Source of the DNA: CAVUBL01 sp963837945
GTDB lineage: Bacteria; Acidobacteriota; Thermoanaerobaculia; Multivoradales; DATKCC01
Direction of reading: 5' to 3'
Assembly: GCA_963837945.1 (NCBI GenBank)
Contig: CAWIQD010000003.1
Coordinates: forward strand, 62,001-126,000
Length of the DNA stretch: 64,000 bases
The notes below the pieces were generated by a model. That model was not told where the DNA came from. It searched no databases and saw only the letters and a program-made list of their open reading frames with translations. Position numbers and translations under genes: made by a program. Below, piece by piece: positions 9,311-18,398 of this stretch; within the stretch, counting starts at the first letter, position 1; every line of letters begins with the position of its first letter.

Positions 9311-11670
9311 CGCGGCGGGGGCTCCTGCGGCGTGGGCGGGGCGGGAGCGGGGGGCGTCGTGGCCGCCGGGGGGACGGGCTCCGCGGGCGCGGCGCCCTCC
9401 TCCGGGGTGCGGCCGAGCACGTGCACCCGGTTCTGGTCGATCTCGTAGATCATCCGCGGTCCCTCGATCACGTTGCCGTCCTTGTCGTGCATCGTCACCT
9501 TGCCCCCTTGGGCGGCCTCGACCTCGACCGTGCGCGCCGCGGGGTCGTAGACCGCCCGCTCGCCGGTCAGGCTGCGGCCTTGGGCGGGGTCGTCGACGTG
9601 GACGTCGCCGGTACAGGTCAGCCGGTCCATGCCCCCTTGCTCGGCCAGGTGGATCTCCATCACCTTGCCGGTGAGCGTCCGGTCCTCCTGCTTGGCCGTC
9701 GCGCTCCCGGTGTAGATCAGCAGCCGCTCGTCGCGGCGGTAGGTCAGCTCGTCGCTGGTTGCCTCGATCGGGCTCTGCCCGTCCTGGCCGGCCGGTCCGG
9801 GAGCCCCGGAAGCGCCGGCCGCGGGTTTGCCGGGGACCTTGTTCGGGGCGCCCGCCCCGTGGTCTTCGGGGGTGAACAGGGTCCGCACCTCCCCGGTGGC
9901 CACCAGCCGGTTCTCGGCGTCGTCGCCGCGCAGCTCGTCGGCGACCAGGAGGTTCTCTCCTCGCCACGCCCGAACCCGACCGTGAAAGAGGAAGGTGCGG
10001 GGCCGGTCCCGGAGGTAGCCCTCTTCGGCCTCCACCCAGACCGGCCCTTCGCCCCGGGTCAGCGGTGTGCCACCCAGGGCCGTGTCGTCGGCCTCCGCCA
10101 GCCGGGCGCGCACGCCGCCGGTGCCGTGCAGGAGGCCGTCGGCTCGAGTATAGAGGATGTGCGGCGCCTCCATCCGGCCGCGGTCGCTCTCGATCACCGC
10201 CGGCTGGCCGAAGAGCTCGCCCCGGTCCCGGTCGGCGGTGAACACCGCGCGCGCTCCCCGGCCCATGAAATCGACGTCGGTCAGGACCACGTCGCCGGTC
10301 ACCTCGACCTTCGAGAGACCGCCGTGGGCGGCGAACGAGGCGGTGGCCTGCTCACCGGTGGCCCGCCGCTCCCCGGGGACGCCGGACTCCTCCACCGCCG
10401 GCTCCTCGGTGTCGTCCTCGTCCGGGGCCGCCAGCTCGGCGCTGGCCCCCTCGGCGCTCTCCGCCTCCGGGTCGCTCTGGTCGCCGGCCTCGGGTGCCGC
10501 GGGCGTCTCGTCGCTCGCGGGGGGTTCCTCCTCGACCGCGGCCAGCTCGGCCTCCTGGGCGCCCGCGCTCGGCGGCTCGGAGGCGAACACGACGCCCTTG
10601 CCGGCCTCGGCGCGAACCGGCGCGCCGCCCTCGAAGTAGCCGGTGATGGTGGGCGCGCTGAGCCGGTACCGAGGCTTGTCCGGACCCTCGAGCGAGTGCA
10701 TGAGGGCGCGCCCTCCCGGCCCGCGATCGAGGTCGATCTGGCGAGGCTTGCGGCCGTCCTCGCCGAACAGGAGACCGAGGTTCGCGGTCTGGAAGGAGAC
10801 CAGCGCGCCCGCCGGGCCGGGCGCCCCGGCGGCGCCCCCGGGGGTCCCGGCCGTCGCGGGCTCCTGCCGGAGCACGCCACGGACCCTGCGGTGGGCGCGC
10901 AGGAAGCGCATCGTGTGCTCGTCGTCGGCGAAGAACAGCACCATCTGTCGCGCGCTCACCCGGTCGGCGCCGTGGTGCAGCACGGCCCAGCCGTCGGTGC
11001 GCAGGAGCTTGCGGGTGCGGTCCACGGTGAGCTCCCGGGTCTGGAGGCGGAAGGGAGTCTCGGCGCCGGGCAGGCTGTGGACGTCGACCAGGCCCGAAAG
11101 CACGAAGCGCCGGCTGGTGAGGAAGCCCGCGAGCTTGTCGGCGCGGCCGCGATAGGCGTCGCCGAGCGCGAGGTGGACCTCGCGCGGGCCCTTGACCCGG
11201 TGGCCGTGGTGGGTGACGAGCAGCTCCGAGGTGGTCAGGACGAGCCCGTCCGGGGCCGAGAGCTTCACGGCGCCGACCAGCCGGGCCTCCTTCTTCCTCA
11301 TCTCGACCCGTGCCTTCTTGCCCTCGACCTGGTAGTGCGAGCCGTCTTCCTGGAAGACGGTCACGCCGACGCCGGTCAAGTAGACGATGCCCTTGCGGTC
11401 GACGGCGAAGCTGTCGCCGCGGATCGAGAAGATCGGCCGGTTGCCCTCGGTGAAGGTGCGCTCGAAGCCCTTGCCCACGGTGACCATGTTGCCGGTGGGT
11501 TCGACGGCCGGCGGCCCGGTCTCGGCCTCTCCGGCTCCGCCCCGCTCGTGCCGGACGGCGAGGAAGATCGCCACCAGCGCAGCGACGGCGAGGAGCGACG
11601 CCACCAGGAGGAGGTGGCGCAGCCACCGGATCCTCCGGTTCTTGCGGACCTCGCGGCTCTCTCCGGGCAT
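9307..11670 (-). CDS. Fused LptC-LptA (OstA-like) LPS transport protein, 787 residues
   Basis: An N-terminal membrane anchor (about residues 20-43, after a basic segment) is followed by an LptC-like region, then several further OstA/LptA-like beta-rich repeats with the recurrent pattern of short strands ending in acidic-Gly turns (ELTVDRTRKLLRTDG; ELTYRRDERLLIYTGSAT; ERAVYDPAARTVEVEAAQG). Low-complexity Ala/Glu/Pro linkers separate them (about 385-440). Separate LptC (about 190) and LptA (about 180) are far shorter, so this appears to be an expanded one-chain bridge. It lies 9 nt after recJ and overlaps lptB. Inner domain boundaries are approximate. Confidence 0.8.
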   Translation of the reverse strand: MPGESREVRKNRRIRWLRHLLLVASLLAVAALVAIFLAVRHERGGAGEAETGPPAVEPTGNMVTVGKGFERTFTEGNRPIFSIRGDSFAVDRKGIVYLTGVGVTVFQEDGSHYQVEGKKARVEMRKKEARLVGAVKLSAPDGLVLTTSELLVTHHGHRVKGPREVHLALGDAYRGRADKLAGFLTSRRFVLSGLVDVHSLPGAETPFRLQTRELTVDRTRKLLRTDGWAVLHHGADRVSARQMVLFFADDEHTMRFLRAHRRVRGVLRQEPATAGTPGGAAGAPGPAGALVSFQTANLGLLFGEDGRKPRQIDLDRGPGGRALMHSLEGPDKPRYRLSAPTITGYFEGGAPVRAEAGKGVVFASEPPSAGAQEAELAAVEEEPPASDETPAAPEAGDQSDPEAESAEGASAELAAPDEDDTEEPAVEESGVPGERRATGEQATASFAAHGGLSKVEVTGDVVLTDVDFMGRGARAVFTADRDRGELFGQPAVIESDRGRMEAPHILYTRADGLLHGTGGVRARLAEADDTALGGTPLTRGEGPVWVEAEEGYLRDRPRTFLFHGRVRAWRGENLLVADELRGDDAENRLVATGEVRTLFTPEDHGAGAPNKVPGKPAAGASGAPGPAGQDGQSPIEATSDELTYRRDERLLIYTGSATAKQEDRTLTGKVMEIHLAEQGGMDRLTCTGDVHVDDPAQGRSLTGERAVYDPAARTVEVEAAQGGKVTMHDKDGNVIEGPRMIYEIDQNRVHVLGRTPEEGAAPAEPVPPAATTPPAPAPPTPQEPPPR

Positions 11671-11679
11671 GGCGCGAGC

Positions 11680-13377
11680 CTATCCCGAACCGGCTCGGGC
11701 CACCGCCCGGGCGTCGACCAGGCGGAGCACCGGGCGACCGGTGTAGCGATCGAGCTCCAGGTGCCCGAGCGCCTCGAAATCGCCGTCGAGGGTCGCGGCC
11801 CGCTCGGCCCACCCCCAGCCGACGAAGGGCACCCGGGCGCCCCCGGGCCCGGCGGCCAGACCCGAGAGGTGGCGGCGCTCGCTGCGGCCGAAGATCCGGG
11901 GCGGGCCGGCCAGGCGCAGCGGCGCGACCTTGAGCAGCGGCCGCGGGTTGCCCTGTCCGTGCGGCTCGAGACGCGAGAGCTGGGCCAGGAGCTCGCCGCC
12001 CAGGTCGCGCGGCTCGACCTCGAGCTCGAACTCCAAGGTGCGCAGGAAGCTTTCCGCCGGCCAGGCGGCGGCCGACTCCTCCCAGCTTCGGCGCAGCGGC
12101 TCGAGCCGGTCGCAGGCGACGGAGAGCCCGATCGCCTGGGCGTGGCCTCCGAAGCGCAGCATGTCCTGGTGCCAGCGGCCGAGGAAGCCGTGAAGCTCGA
12201 TCGCGGGGATGCTCCGGCCGGAGCCCACGGCCTCCTCGCCCTCGACCGCCAGCAGCACCGTCGGCCGGAAGAGGTCGCGCGCCAGCCGCCCCGCCGCGAT
12301 GCCCACCACTCCGCGGTGCCAGCCCGCGTCCCAGGCGATCAGGATCGACGGCAGGTCGCCCCGGCCGGTCACCATCTCCCGGGCCTCCCGCACGACCCTC
12401 TGCTCCTCGCCCTGGCGCTCCCGGTTCCAGTGCTCGAGGGTGGCGGCGAGCTCCTCGGCCTCGGCCGGGTCGCGGGTGAGCAGCAGGTCGAGCGCCTTGC
12501 CGGCGTCGTCCAGCCGGCCGGCGGCGTTGATCCGCGGTCCGATGCGGTAGCCGACGTCGGAGGCGCTGAGAGGCGCCTTGACGCCGGCCTGCGTGAGCAG
12601 GGCCCGCAGACCCGGCGAGCGCGTCGCGGGAAGCGCGGCGAGACCGAGGGCCGCGATCACCCGGTTCTCTCCCCGCAGGGGCACGAGGTCGGCGATCGTT
12701 CCCAGGCAGGCGATCCGCAGCAGCGCCTCCGGGTCCGGCTGCCGGCCCGTGGCGCGGGCCACCGCCAGGGCGAGCTTGAGGGCGAGCCCGGCGCCCGAGA
12801 GGTCGGGGAAGGGGTAGGCGCAGCCCTCCTGGTGCGGGTTGATCTGGACCACCTCGGCGGGCAGCCCGGCGCCCGGCAGGTGGTGGTCGGTGACGATCAC
12901 GTCGATGCCCGCCGCGCGCGCCGCGCCGACCGCGGCGAGCGAGGTGGTGCCGCAGTCGACCGTGACCACCAGGGCGCAGCCCAGCTCGCGGGCGCGCTCC
13001 ACGTGGAGGGGCTGGAAGCCGTACCCCTCGCGCAGGCGGTGCGGGAGGATCGCGTCGGCGGCGAAGCCGCAATGGCGCAGCACCGCCAGGAGGAGGGCCG
13101 TGCCGCTGACCCCGTCGACGTCGTAGTCGCCGACCACCGCCACCCGCTCGCCCCGCTCGCGGGCCGCGGCCAGGCGCTCGACCGCGGGGGCCATCCCGGC
13201 CAGGGCGAAGGGGTCGTGGAGATCGTCGAGGGCGGGCTCGAGGAAGGCCCGCGCCGCGCCGCCATCGGCCACGCCGCGCCGGGCGAGCAGGGCGGCGAGC
13301 GTCGCCGGGTAGCCCGCGAGACGGAGCTCGTCGGCCGCCGCGGGAATCGGCGCCGGCACCCAGCGGACGGCCTCCAA
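11680..13377 (-). CDS. recJ: Single-stranded-DNA exonuclease RecJ
   Basis: 565 residues. DHH-family motifs are all visible: GDYDVDGVSGTALL, VTVDCGTTS, VTDHHLPG, and RINAAGRL; the DHHA1 part has GWHRGVVGIAAGRL and FGGHAQAIGL. RecJ degrades ssDNA 5' to 3' in recombination and mismatch repair. TTG at 13377 is preferred as start (GGAG 5 nt upstream, 5 nt after the accA stop); GTG at 13359 is the alternative. It is co-directional with accA and lptCA. Confidence 0.92.
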   Translation of the reverse strand: MEAVRWVPAPIPAAADELRLAGYPATLAALLARRGVADGGAARAFLEPALDDLHDPFALAGMAPAVERLAAARERGERVAVVGDYDVDGVSGTALLLAVLRHCGFAADAILPHRLREGYGFQPLHVERARELGCALVVTVDCGTTSLAAVGAARAAGIDVIVTDHHLPGAGLPAEVVQINPHQEGCAYPFPDLSGAGLALKLALAVARATGRQPDPEALLRIACLGTIADLVPLRGENRVIAALGLAALPATRSPGLRALLTQAGVKAPLSASDVGYRIGPRINAAGRLDDAGKALDLLLTRDPAEAEELAATLEHWNRERQGEEQRVVREAREMVTGRGDLPSILIAWDAGWHRGVVGIAAGRLARDLFRPTVLLAVEGEEAVGSGRSIPAIELHGFLGRWHQDMLRFGGHAQAIGLSVACDRLEPLRRSWEESAAAWPAESFLRTLEFELEVEPRDLGGELLAQLSRLEPHGQGNPRPLLKVAPLRLAGPPRIFGRSERRHLSGLAAGPGGARVPFVGWGWAERAATLDGDFEALGHLELDRYTGRPVLRLVDARAVARAGSG

Positions 13378-13382
13378 GCTCC

Positions 13383-14333
13383 CTACTCCTCGAAGGCGCC
13401 CAGCGAGCGGAACCTCTCGTAACGCTGCCGGACGAGCTCGTCGGGGCGTAGCGCATCGAGCTCGACCAGGGCGTCCTCGATCACGTCGCCGACCCGCCGG
13501 GCCGTCTCCTCGTGGTCGGTGTGGGCTCCTCCCAGGGGCTCGGGGACGATCCCGTCGACCACCCGGAACTCGAGCAGGTCCGGGGCGGTGATCTTCATCG
13601 CTTCGGCGGCGTCGGCCTTCTTGTTCTGGTCCTTCCAGAGGATCGCGGCGCACCCCTCGGGCGAGATCACCGAGTAGGTGGAGTACTCGAGCATGTAGAC
13701 CCGGTTGCCGACGCCCAGGGCGAGTGCTCCGCCGCTGCCCCCTTCGCCTGTGATGGTGGTCACGATCGGCACGCGGAGCGCAGCCATCTCGACCAGGCTG
13801 CGGGCGATCGCCTCCGCCTGGCCCCGCTCTTCGGCTCCGATCCCGGGGTGGGCGCCGGCGGTGTCGACGAAGGTGATCACCGGGCGGCCGAACTTCTCGG
13901 CCAGGCGCATGACGCGCAAGGCCTTGCGGTAGCCCTCCGGCCGGGGCTGGCCGAAGTTGCGGCGGATCCGCTCCTTGGTGTCGCGGCCCTTCTCGTGCCC
14001 GATGACGGCGATGCTCCGGCCGCGAAAGGTCGCGAAGCCGGCGACGATGGCCGGGTCGTCGGCGAACGCCCGATCGCCTCGGACCTCCACCCAGTCGGAC
14101 ATTTGCAGGCGGACGTAGTCGAGGATGTAGGGGCGGTCCGGGTGGCGCGCGACGAGGGTCTTCTGCCAGCGGCTCAGGCTGCCGTAGACCTCGGCCGTCG
14201 ACTTCTTGAGGGAGCTCCGGAGCCGCTCGAGCTCCTTGACCTTCGCGGGGTCTTCGGGGAACTCCTCGAGCTCCTCGATGCGCCGCCGCAGCTCGACGAG
14301 GGGCTCTTCGAAGGAGGCGTCATGGACGGCCAT
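13383..14333 (-). CDS. accA: Acetyl-CoA carboxylase carboxyltransferase subunit alpha
   Basis: 316 residues, the usual length. Recognised by DRPYILDYVRLQMSDWVEVRGDRAFADD, the biotin-carboxyl binding region VDTAGAHPGIGAEERGQAEAIA and GEGGSGGALALGVGNRVYMLE. It makes malonyl-CoA together with AccD, which is not in the window. ATG 14333 (MAVHDASFEEPL) is chosen. Immediately upstream is a 500-bp gap filled with repeats, so its promoter must lie in or beyond them. Confidence 0.95.
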   Translation of the reverse strand: MAVHDASFEEPLVELRRRIEELEEFPEDPAKVKELERLRSSLKKSTAEVYGSLSRWQKTLVARHPDRPYILDYVRLQMSDWVEVRGDRAFADDPAIVAGFATFRGRSIAVIGHEKGRDTKERIRRNFGQPRPEGYRKALRVMRLAEKFGRPVITFVDTAGAHPGIGAEERGQAEAIARSLVEMAALRVPIVTTITGEGGSGGALALGVGNRVYMLEYSTYSVISPEGCAAILWKDQNKKADAAEAMKITAPDLLEFRVVDGIVPEPLGGAHTDHEETARRVGDVIEDALVELDALRPDELVRQRYERFRSLGAFEE

Positions 14334-14380
14334 GGCAGAGCGGCACGGTAGCAGGGTGGGGGGAGGGAGGCAAGGGCGGG

Positions 14381-14602
14381 GGGAGGGCGGATGAAGCGGC
14401 CGAGCCTCGCCTCGGCCGGCCGAACGGTGGATAAGCACCGAGCGCCGGGGAACCGGGAGGGCGGATGAAGCGGCCGACCTCCGCGTCGGCCGGCCGAACG
14501 GTGGATAAGCACCGAGCGCCGGGGAACCGGGAGGGCGGATGAAGCGGCCGACCTCCGCGTCGGCCGGCCGAACGGTGGATCGGCACCGAGCGCCGGGGAA
14601 CC
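14381..14602. repeat. Three tandem copies of a 74-bp intergenic repeat
   Basis: Copies start at 14381, 14455 and 14529, exactly 74 bp apart, each beginning GGGAGGGCGGATGAAGCGG. Each contains the inverted repeat CGGCCGAC/GTCGGCCG around a 6-nt loop (copies 2 and 3; copy 1 is diverged). A conserved tail, CACCGAGCGCCGGGGAACC, occurs twice more in truncated form (about 14584 and 14620). They lie in the accA-priA gap and contain no credible gene. Confidence 0.9.
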
Positions 14603-14666
14603 GGGCGACCGGCGAGGGCGACCGAGCGCCGGGGAACCGGGCCGTTCGTCGGTGGCCGGGGCGCCG

Positions 14667-14695
14667 GGCCGGCCGACGCAGAGGTCGGCCGCTTC
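14667..14695. repeat. Inverted copy of the hairpin core of the 74-bp repeat
   Basis: This stretch is the reverse complement of the GAAGCGGCCGACCTCC... core of copies 2 and 3 with one mismatch, about 100 bp downstream of them. The pair could form a long-range stem. Confidence 0.75.
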
Positions 14696-14700
14696 ACGCA

Positions 14701-14828
14701 GTATCGGACTCCCGTCATCCGCGCGGTATCGGACCCCCGTCATCCGCCGCGGCTCGGATCCCGTCATCCCGCGCGGTATCGGCCCCCCCGTCATCCGGCG
14801 CGGGATCGGACTCCGTCATCCGGCGCGG
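14701..14828. repeat. About five degenerate tandem copies of a ~25-bp repeat
   Basis: A second repeat family directly follows: GTATCGGAC(C)n then CCGTCATCC and GCGCG, repeated about five times at 24-27 bp intervals with small indels. It ends 23 bp before the priA stop codon. Confidence 0.8.
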
Positions 14829-14851
14829 GCGCGAGGCCCCGGCGGAGGCGG

Positions 14852-17329
14852 TTACAGCAACTGGTACGGGTCGACGTCGACGACCAGCTCGGCCGCGGGC
14901 TTCTCGGGCAGCGCGGCGTCGAGCAGGTCGTGGAGCCGCCGGACCGAGGGGTGGCGCAGGAGGATCTGGAACCGCCACTGGTTGCGCAGGCGCTCGAACG
15001 GGGCGGGTGCCGGCCCCGCGATCCGCACCCCGTCGGAGAGCGGGCTCGCCTGGAGCGAGCCGGCCACCGTGCCGGCGGTCTCGATCGCCCGCTCCCGGCT
15101 CTCGTCGCGCACCAGGAGCTGGACCATCCGGGTGTAGGGCGGATAGTGGAAGACCCGGCGGAAGCGCAGCTCCTCCTCCGCGAAGCGCCGGTCGTCGTGG
15201 GCGAGGGCGGCCTGGATGGCGTAGTGGTCGGGATGGTAGCTCTGGATCACCACCCGGCCCGGCCGTGCCCCGCGGCCCGCCCGCCCGGCGAGCTGGGTGA
15301 GCAGGGTGTAGGTGCGCTCCACCGCCCGGAAGTCCGCGAACCCCAGGTACGTGTCCGCGGAGAGCACGGCGGTGAGGCCGACGTCCGGGAAGTGGTGCCC
15401 CTTGGACACCATCTGGGTGCCGATCAGCACCCGGGTCTCGCCGCGCGCGAAGCGGGCGAGGACGGCCGCCACGCCGCCCTTGCGCCGGACCGAATCCCGA
15501 TCGAAGACGTCGACGGGCAGCTCCGGGAAGAGCTCGCGGAAGGTCTCCTCCACCCGCTCCGTCCCGGCGCCCACCGCCTCCAGAGCCTCCTCCGAGCAGG
15601 TCGGGCAGCGGACGGGCTCGGGCACGGCCGAGCCGCAGTAGTGGCACAGCAGGATCCCGCGCCGCCGGTGGAGCGTCCGCGGCACGCCGCAGGCCTCGCA
15701 GGCGCCGGTCTCGCCGCAGGCCCGGCACAGGAGCATCGGGGCATAGCCCCGCCGGTTGCGCAGCAGGATGACCTGCTCGCCGGCCGCCGCCGAGATCGCG
15801 ATCTCCTCGCGCAACCGCTGCGAGAAGACGATTTCGCCCGGCCGGCGCGGCGCCTCCGCCTCGGCGCGCAGGTCGACCAGGATCCCCTCCGGCAGCTTGC
15901 CCTGCCCGGCCCGGCGGGTGAGCTCGAGCGGAGCGAGCTTGCCGCGCTCGGCGTTGAGCCGGCTCTCGAGGCTCGGGGTCGCCGAGACGAGCACCGCGGT
16001 CGCGCCTGCCTGCTGCGCCCGCACCAGGGCCAGGTCCCGCCCATGGTAGCGGGGGGTCGAGTCCTGCTTGTAGGAGGGGTCCTGCTCCTCGTCGACCACC
16101 AGCAGGCCGAGGTCGCGGATCGGGGCGAAGAGCGCCGAGCGGGGGCCGACCACCACCCGCGCTTCGCCGCACCGGACCCGCTCCCACTCCTGGTGGCGCT
16201 CGGCCGAGGCGAGGGCCGAGTGGAAGATCGCCACCCGGCGCCCGAAGCGGCCCACGACCTCGCGCACGAGCGCCGGGACGAGAGCGATCTCCGGCACCAG
16301 GAGGAGCGACGAGCGGCCCGCCGCGAGAGCGGTCTCCGCCGCCGTCAAGTAGACCTCGGTCTTGCCCGATCCGGTCATGCCGCGGAGCAGGAACGGGTGA
16401 TAGCCGCGGGACTCGATCGCCCGGCCGAGGGCCTCGGCGGCGGCCGCCTGGTCCGGGCGCAGGACGATCGGCCCGCCGCCCGGCCGTCCTTCGAGCGCCT
16501 GGTGGGCGAGCGAGAGCCGCTCGACCTGGGTGAACCGGCGCAGGACCCCGAGCTTCACCAGCCGGCGCACCACCGCGGCGGTGCAACCGGCCTCGGCGGT
16601 GATCTCGGCGATCGTCGCCGGGCGGCCGAGGGCGGAGAGGAGCTCGACCACGGAGCGCCCCTGGGGCGACCTCCCGCAGGCGGCGAGGTGCGTCTCGAGC
16701 GAGCCCGGAGCGAGCTCGACCGCGGCCAGGTAGCGGGCGCCTTGGCGTTTCCGGCTCTCGAGCACGATCCGGCCGTCCTCAGCCATCCGGTCGAGGACCT
16801 CGGGAAGGCGGGCCAGGCCGAGCCGGCGCTGCAAGTCGGCCGCGCTCAGGCGCCCCGCTTCGCGCAGGGCCTCGACCACGCGCGCCTCCTCCGGGCTCCG
16901 CGGGGGAGCGATCGCTCCGCCGGAGCTCAGGCGCACTCGCTGATGGCCCCACGGCGGCAGGTCCGAGGGCAGCATCCCGCGCAACACCTCGCCCGGCGGG
17001 GCCCGGTAGTAGCGGGCGACGAAGGCCGCGAGCTCGAGGAGCTCGGGAGTGAAGACGGGCTCGCGGTCGAGCACCTCTTCCACGGGCCGCAGGCTCACCC
17101 CGGCCGGCGCTTCGGTGGTCCGCGAGAGGACGAAGCCGACCAGGCGGCGGGGGCCGACCCGGACCCGGACACGGGAGCCCGGCACCGCCAGCGGATCGAG
17201 CTCCGGCGGTACCGCGTAGGTGAGCGGCTCGGGGAGCGGCAGCGGGACCGCGACGCGGGCGTGGGGCGGCGCCTCTCCGGCCGCGGAGCCCGCGGGCGCG
17301 AGACCCGGAGCCGGGGCCTCAGCGGCCAT
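14852..17329 (-). CDS. priA: Primosomal replication-restart helicase PriA
   Basis: 825 residues. Helicase motif I is GMTGSGKTEVYL and motif II VVDEEQDPSYKQD (family usually DEEH). Eight zinc-binding cysteines lie in CRACGETGACEACG ... CHYCG ... CPTC. The C-terminus ends VDVDPYQLL, the usual PriA end. PriA reloads the replisome at stalled forks. ATG 17329 is chosen because upstream codons read as low-complexity sequence. The start overlaps the small zinc-ribbon gene by 11 nt. Confidence 0.94.
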   Translation of the reverse strand: MAAEAPAPGLAPAGSAAGEAPPHARVAVPLPLPEPLTYAVPPELDPLAVPGSRVRVRVGPRRLVGFVLSRTTEAPAGVSLRPVEEVLDREPVFTPELLELAAFVARYYRAPPGEVLRGMLPSDLPPWGHQRVRLSSGGAIAPPRSPEEARVVEALREAGRLSAADLQRRLGLARLPEVLDRMAEDGRIVLESRKRQGARYLAAVELAPGSLETHLAACGRSPQGRSVVELLSALGRPATIAEITAEAGCTAAVVRRLVKLGVLRRFTQVERLSLAHQALEGRPGGGPIVLRPDQAAAAEALGRAIESRGYHPFLLRGMTGSGKTEVYLTAAETALAAGRSSLLLVPEIALVPALVREVVGRFGRRVAIFHSALASAERHQEWERVRCGEARVVVGPRSALFAPIRDLGLLVVDEEQDPSYKQDSTPRYHGRDLALVRAQQAGATAVLVSATPSLESRLNAERGKLAPLELTRRAGQGKLPEGILVDLRAEAEAPRRPGEIVFSQRLREEIAISAAAGEQVILLRNRRGYAPMLLCRACGETGACEACGVPRTLHRRRGILLCHYCGSAVPEPVRCPTCSEEALEAVGAGTERVEETFRELFPELPVDVFDRDSVRRKGGVAAVLARFARGETRVLIGTQMVSKGHHFPDVGLTAVLSADTYLGFADFRAVERTYTLLTQLAGRAGRGARPGRVVIQSYHPDHYAIQAALAHDDRRFAEEELRFRRVFHYPPYTRMVQLLVRDESRERAIETAGTVAGSLQASPLSDGVRIAGPAPAPFERLRNQWRFQILLRHPSVRRLHDLLDAALPEKPAAELVVDVDPYQLL

Positions 17330-17594
17330 GCCGGAGAGCCGCCCGGCAGGCTTCGGAGCAGGCCGCGCCGCTCCCTCCGGGAGCCGGAAGCGCCCGAGAG
17401 GCCGGCACGTAGGTGCCGCAGGCGCCGCAGCGCACCAGGGCCTCGGCCGGCCGCTCACCGCGCGCCGGGCGCGGGCCGGCCCGGCCGCCGCCGCGCCGCT
17501 CGATCCCGAGGGCGGCGAGCGCCCTGCGATAGGTCCACTCGAGCAGCAGCCAGACGGCTACCACCAGGGCGATCAGCACGACGAGGCGGAGCAC
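17319..17594 (-). CDS. Small membrane zinc-ribbon protein (PP0621-like)
   Basis: 91 residues: one N-terminal TM helix (about 3-20), a basic linker, then CGACGTYVPASRAL ... ACSEACRAALR, two CxxC/CxxxC half-sites of a zinc ribbon. This architecture matches the PP0621 family of unknown function. It is translationally linked to priA (11-nt overlap). Confidence 0.65.
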   Translation of the reverse strand: MLRLVVLIALVVAVWLLLEWTYRRALAALGIERRGGGRAGPRPARGERPAEALVRCGACGTYVPASRALPAPGGSGAACSEACRAALRHGR

Positions 17595-17609
17595 CGGCGG
17601 ACGGTCCGT

Positions 17610-18212
17610 TCAGGCGGCACCGCGCTGGCGCGCGACTTCGTCGGCGAGATGTTGGACGTCGGGGTTGTTGGGCTGCAGGGTGCGGAGGTCGTCGAGCACC
17701 CGCTCGGCGGCGGCGTAGTCCTGGAGGTCCATCGCCAGGACCACGACCTCGTTGTAGCGCGACTGCCAGTGCTTCGGGTCGAGCGCTTCGGCCCGGTGGA
17801 AGCCTTCGAGCGCTTGCGTCGTGTCGCCGAGGCCGCGGTAGCAGGTCCCCTGGTCGGTGAGGATGTCCGGGTCCTCCGGGCGGAGCTTCAGGTACCGGTC
17901 GTAGGCGTCGACGCAGCCCTGCCAGTCCTGGACGTCGTAGCTCAGGTTCGCCAGGTGCAGGAGGGCCTGGGCGTCGTCCGGGTTGGCCGCGAGGCTGGCT
18001 TCGAGCTGCCGCATCTCGGCCCGCTTGGCGTCGAGCGTCCCCTCCGCGGGCTCCGCCGGGCCGGTGACGGGGGGCGCCGGCATGGCCATCGCGGCCGGCC
18101 CTTGGATCACCCGGGAAGGCTGGCGCGACGCCATCGTCTCGTGCAGGAGGTAGCCGCCGATGAAGCCGATCAGGGCGCCCAGGGCGAGGAACAGGAGATT
18201 CTCGCGGTTCAT
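17610..18212 (-). CDS. Membrane-anchored TPR protein
   Basis: 200 residues. An N-terminal TM segment rich in Gly (ALGALIGFIGGYLL) precedes three or four TPR units from about residue 75 (LHLANLSYDVQDWQGCVDAYDRYLKLRPEDPDI and following). It resembles CcmH/NrfG-type or BamD-like scaffold proteins, but no cytochrome maturation genes are nearby. Its ATG overlaps the stop of the small upstream reading frame (ATGA). Confidence 0.8.
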   Translation of the reverse strand: MNRENLLFLALGALIGFIGGYLLHETMASRQPSRVIQGPAAMAMPAPPVTGPAEPAEGTLDAKRAEMRQLEASLAANPDDAQALLHLANLSYDVQDWQGCVDAYDRYLKLRPEDPDILTDQGTCYRGLGDTTQALEGFHRAEALDPKHWQSRYNEVVVLAMDLQDYAAAERVLDDLRTLQPNNPDVQHLADEVARQRGAA

Positions 18213-18340
18213 CCGGCCGCTCCCCCGCCCGGCGCCGGGGCTCGGCTCTCGAGGCGCGCCGCGGTTTTCCGTCCGCGGGCGGGCACGGCGGCGGCCAGGA
18301 CGGCCGGGCCGAGGGCGACGAGGATCGCGGAGGATCTCAT
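18209..18340 (-). CDS. Possible 43-residue leader or small membrane protein
   Basis: A short frame starting ATG at 18340 has a hydrophobic stretch (SAILVALGPAVLAAAV) and a basic tail. Its TGA overlaps the ATG of the TPR gene as ATGA, which suggests coupled translation. There is no recognised family and the composition could be fortuitous. Confidence 0.35.
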   Translation of the reverse strand: MRSSAILVALGPAVLAAAVPARGRKTAARLESRAPAPGGGAAG

Positions 18341-18398
18341 GACGGAGAAACGCTCGGAGAGGCCCCGCACGCGGCGGATGCGAGGCCCCGAAGCAGGG

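Noticed and set aside
9421..13422. A 1333-codon plus-strand frame opposite lptCA and recJ
   Set aside because: It is antisense to two well-identified genes and has the Arg/Ala/Leu-biased composition of a GC-rich shadow.
14539..15300. Genes in the accA-priA gap
   Set aside because: Frames cross tandem repeats and then run antisense to priA; no conserved motif is present.
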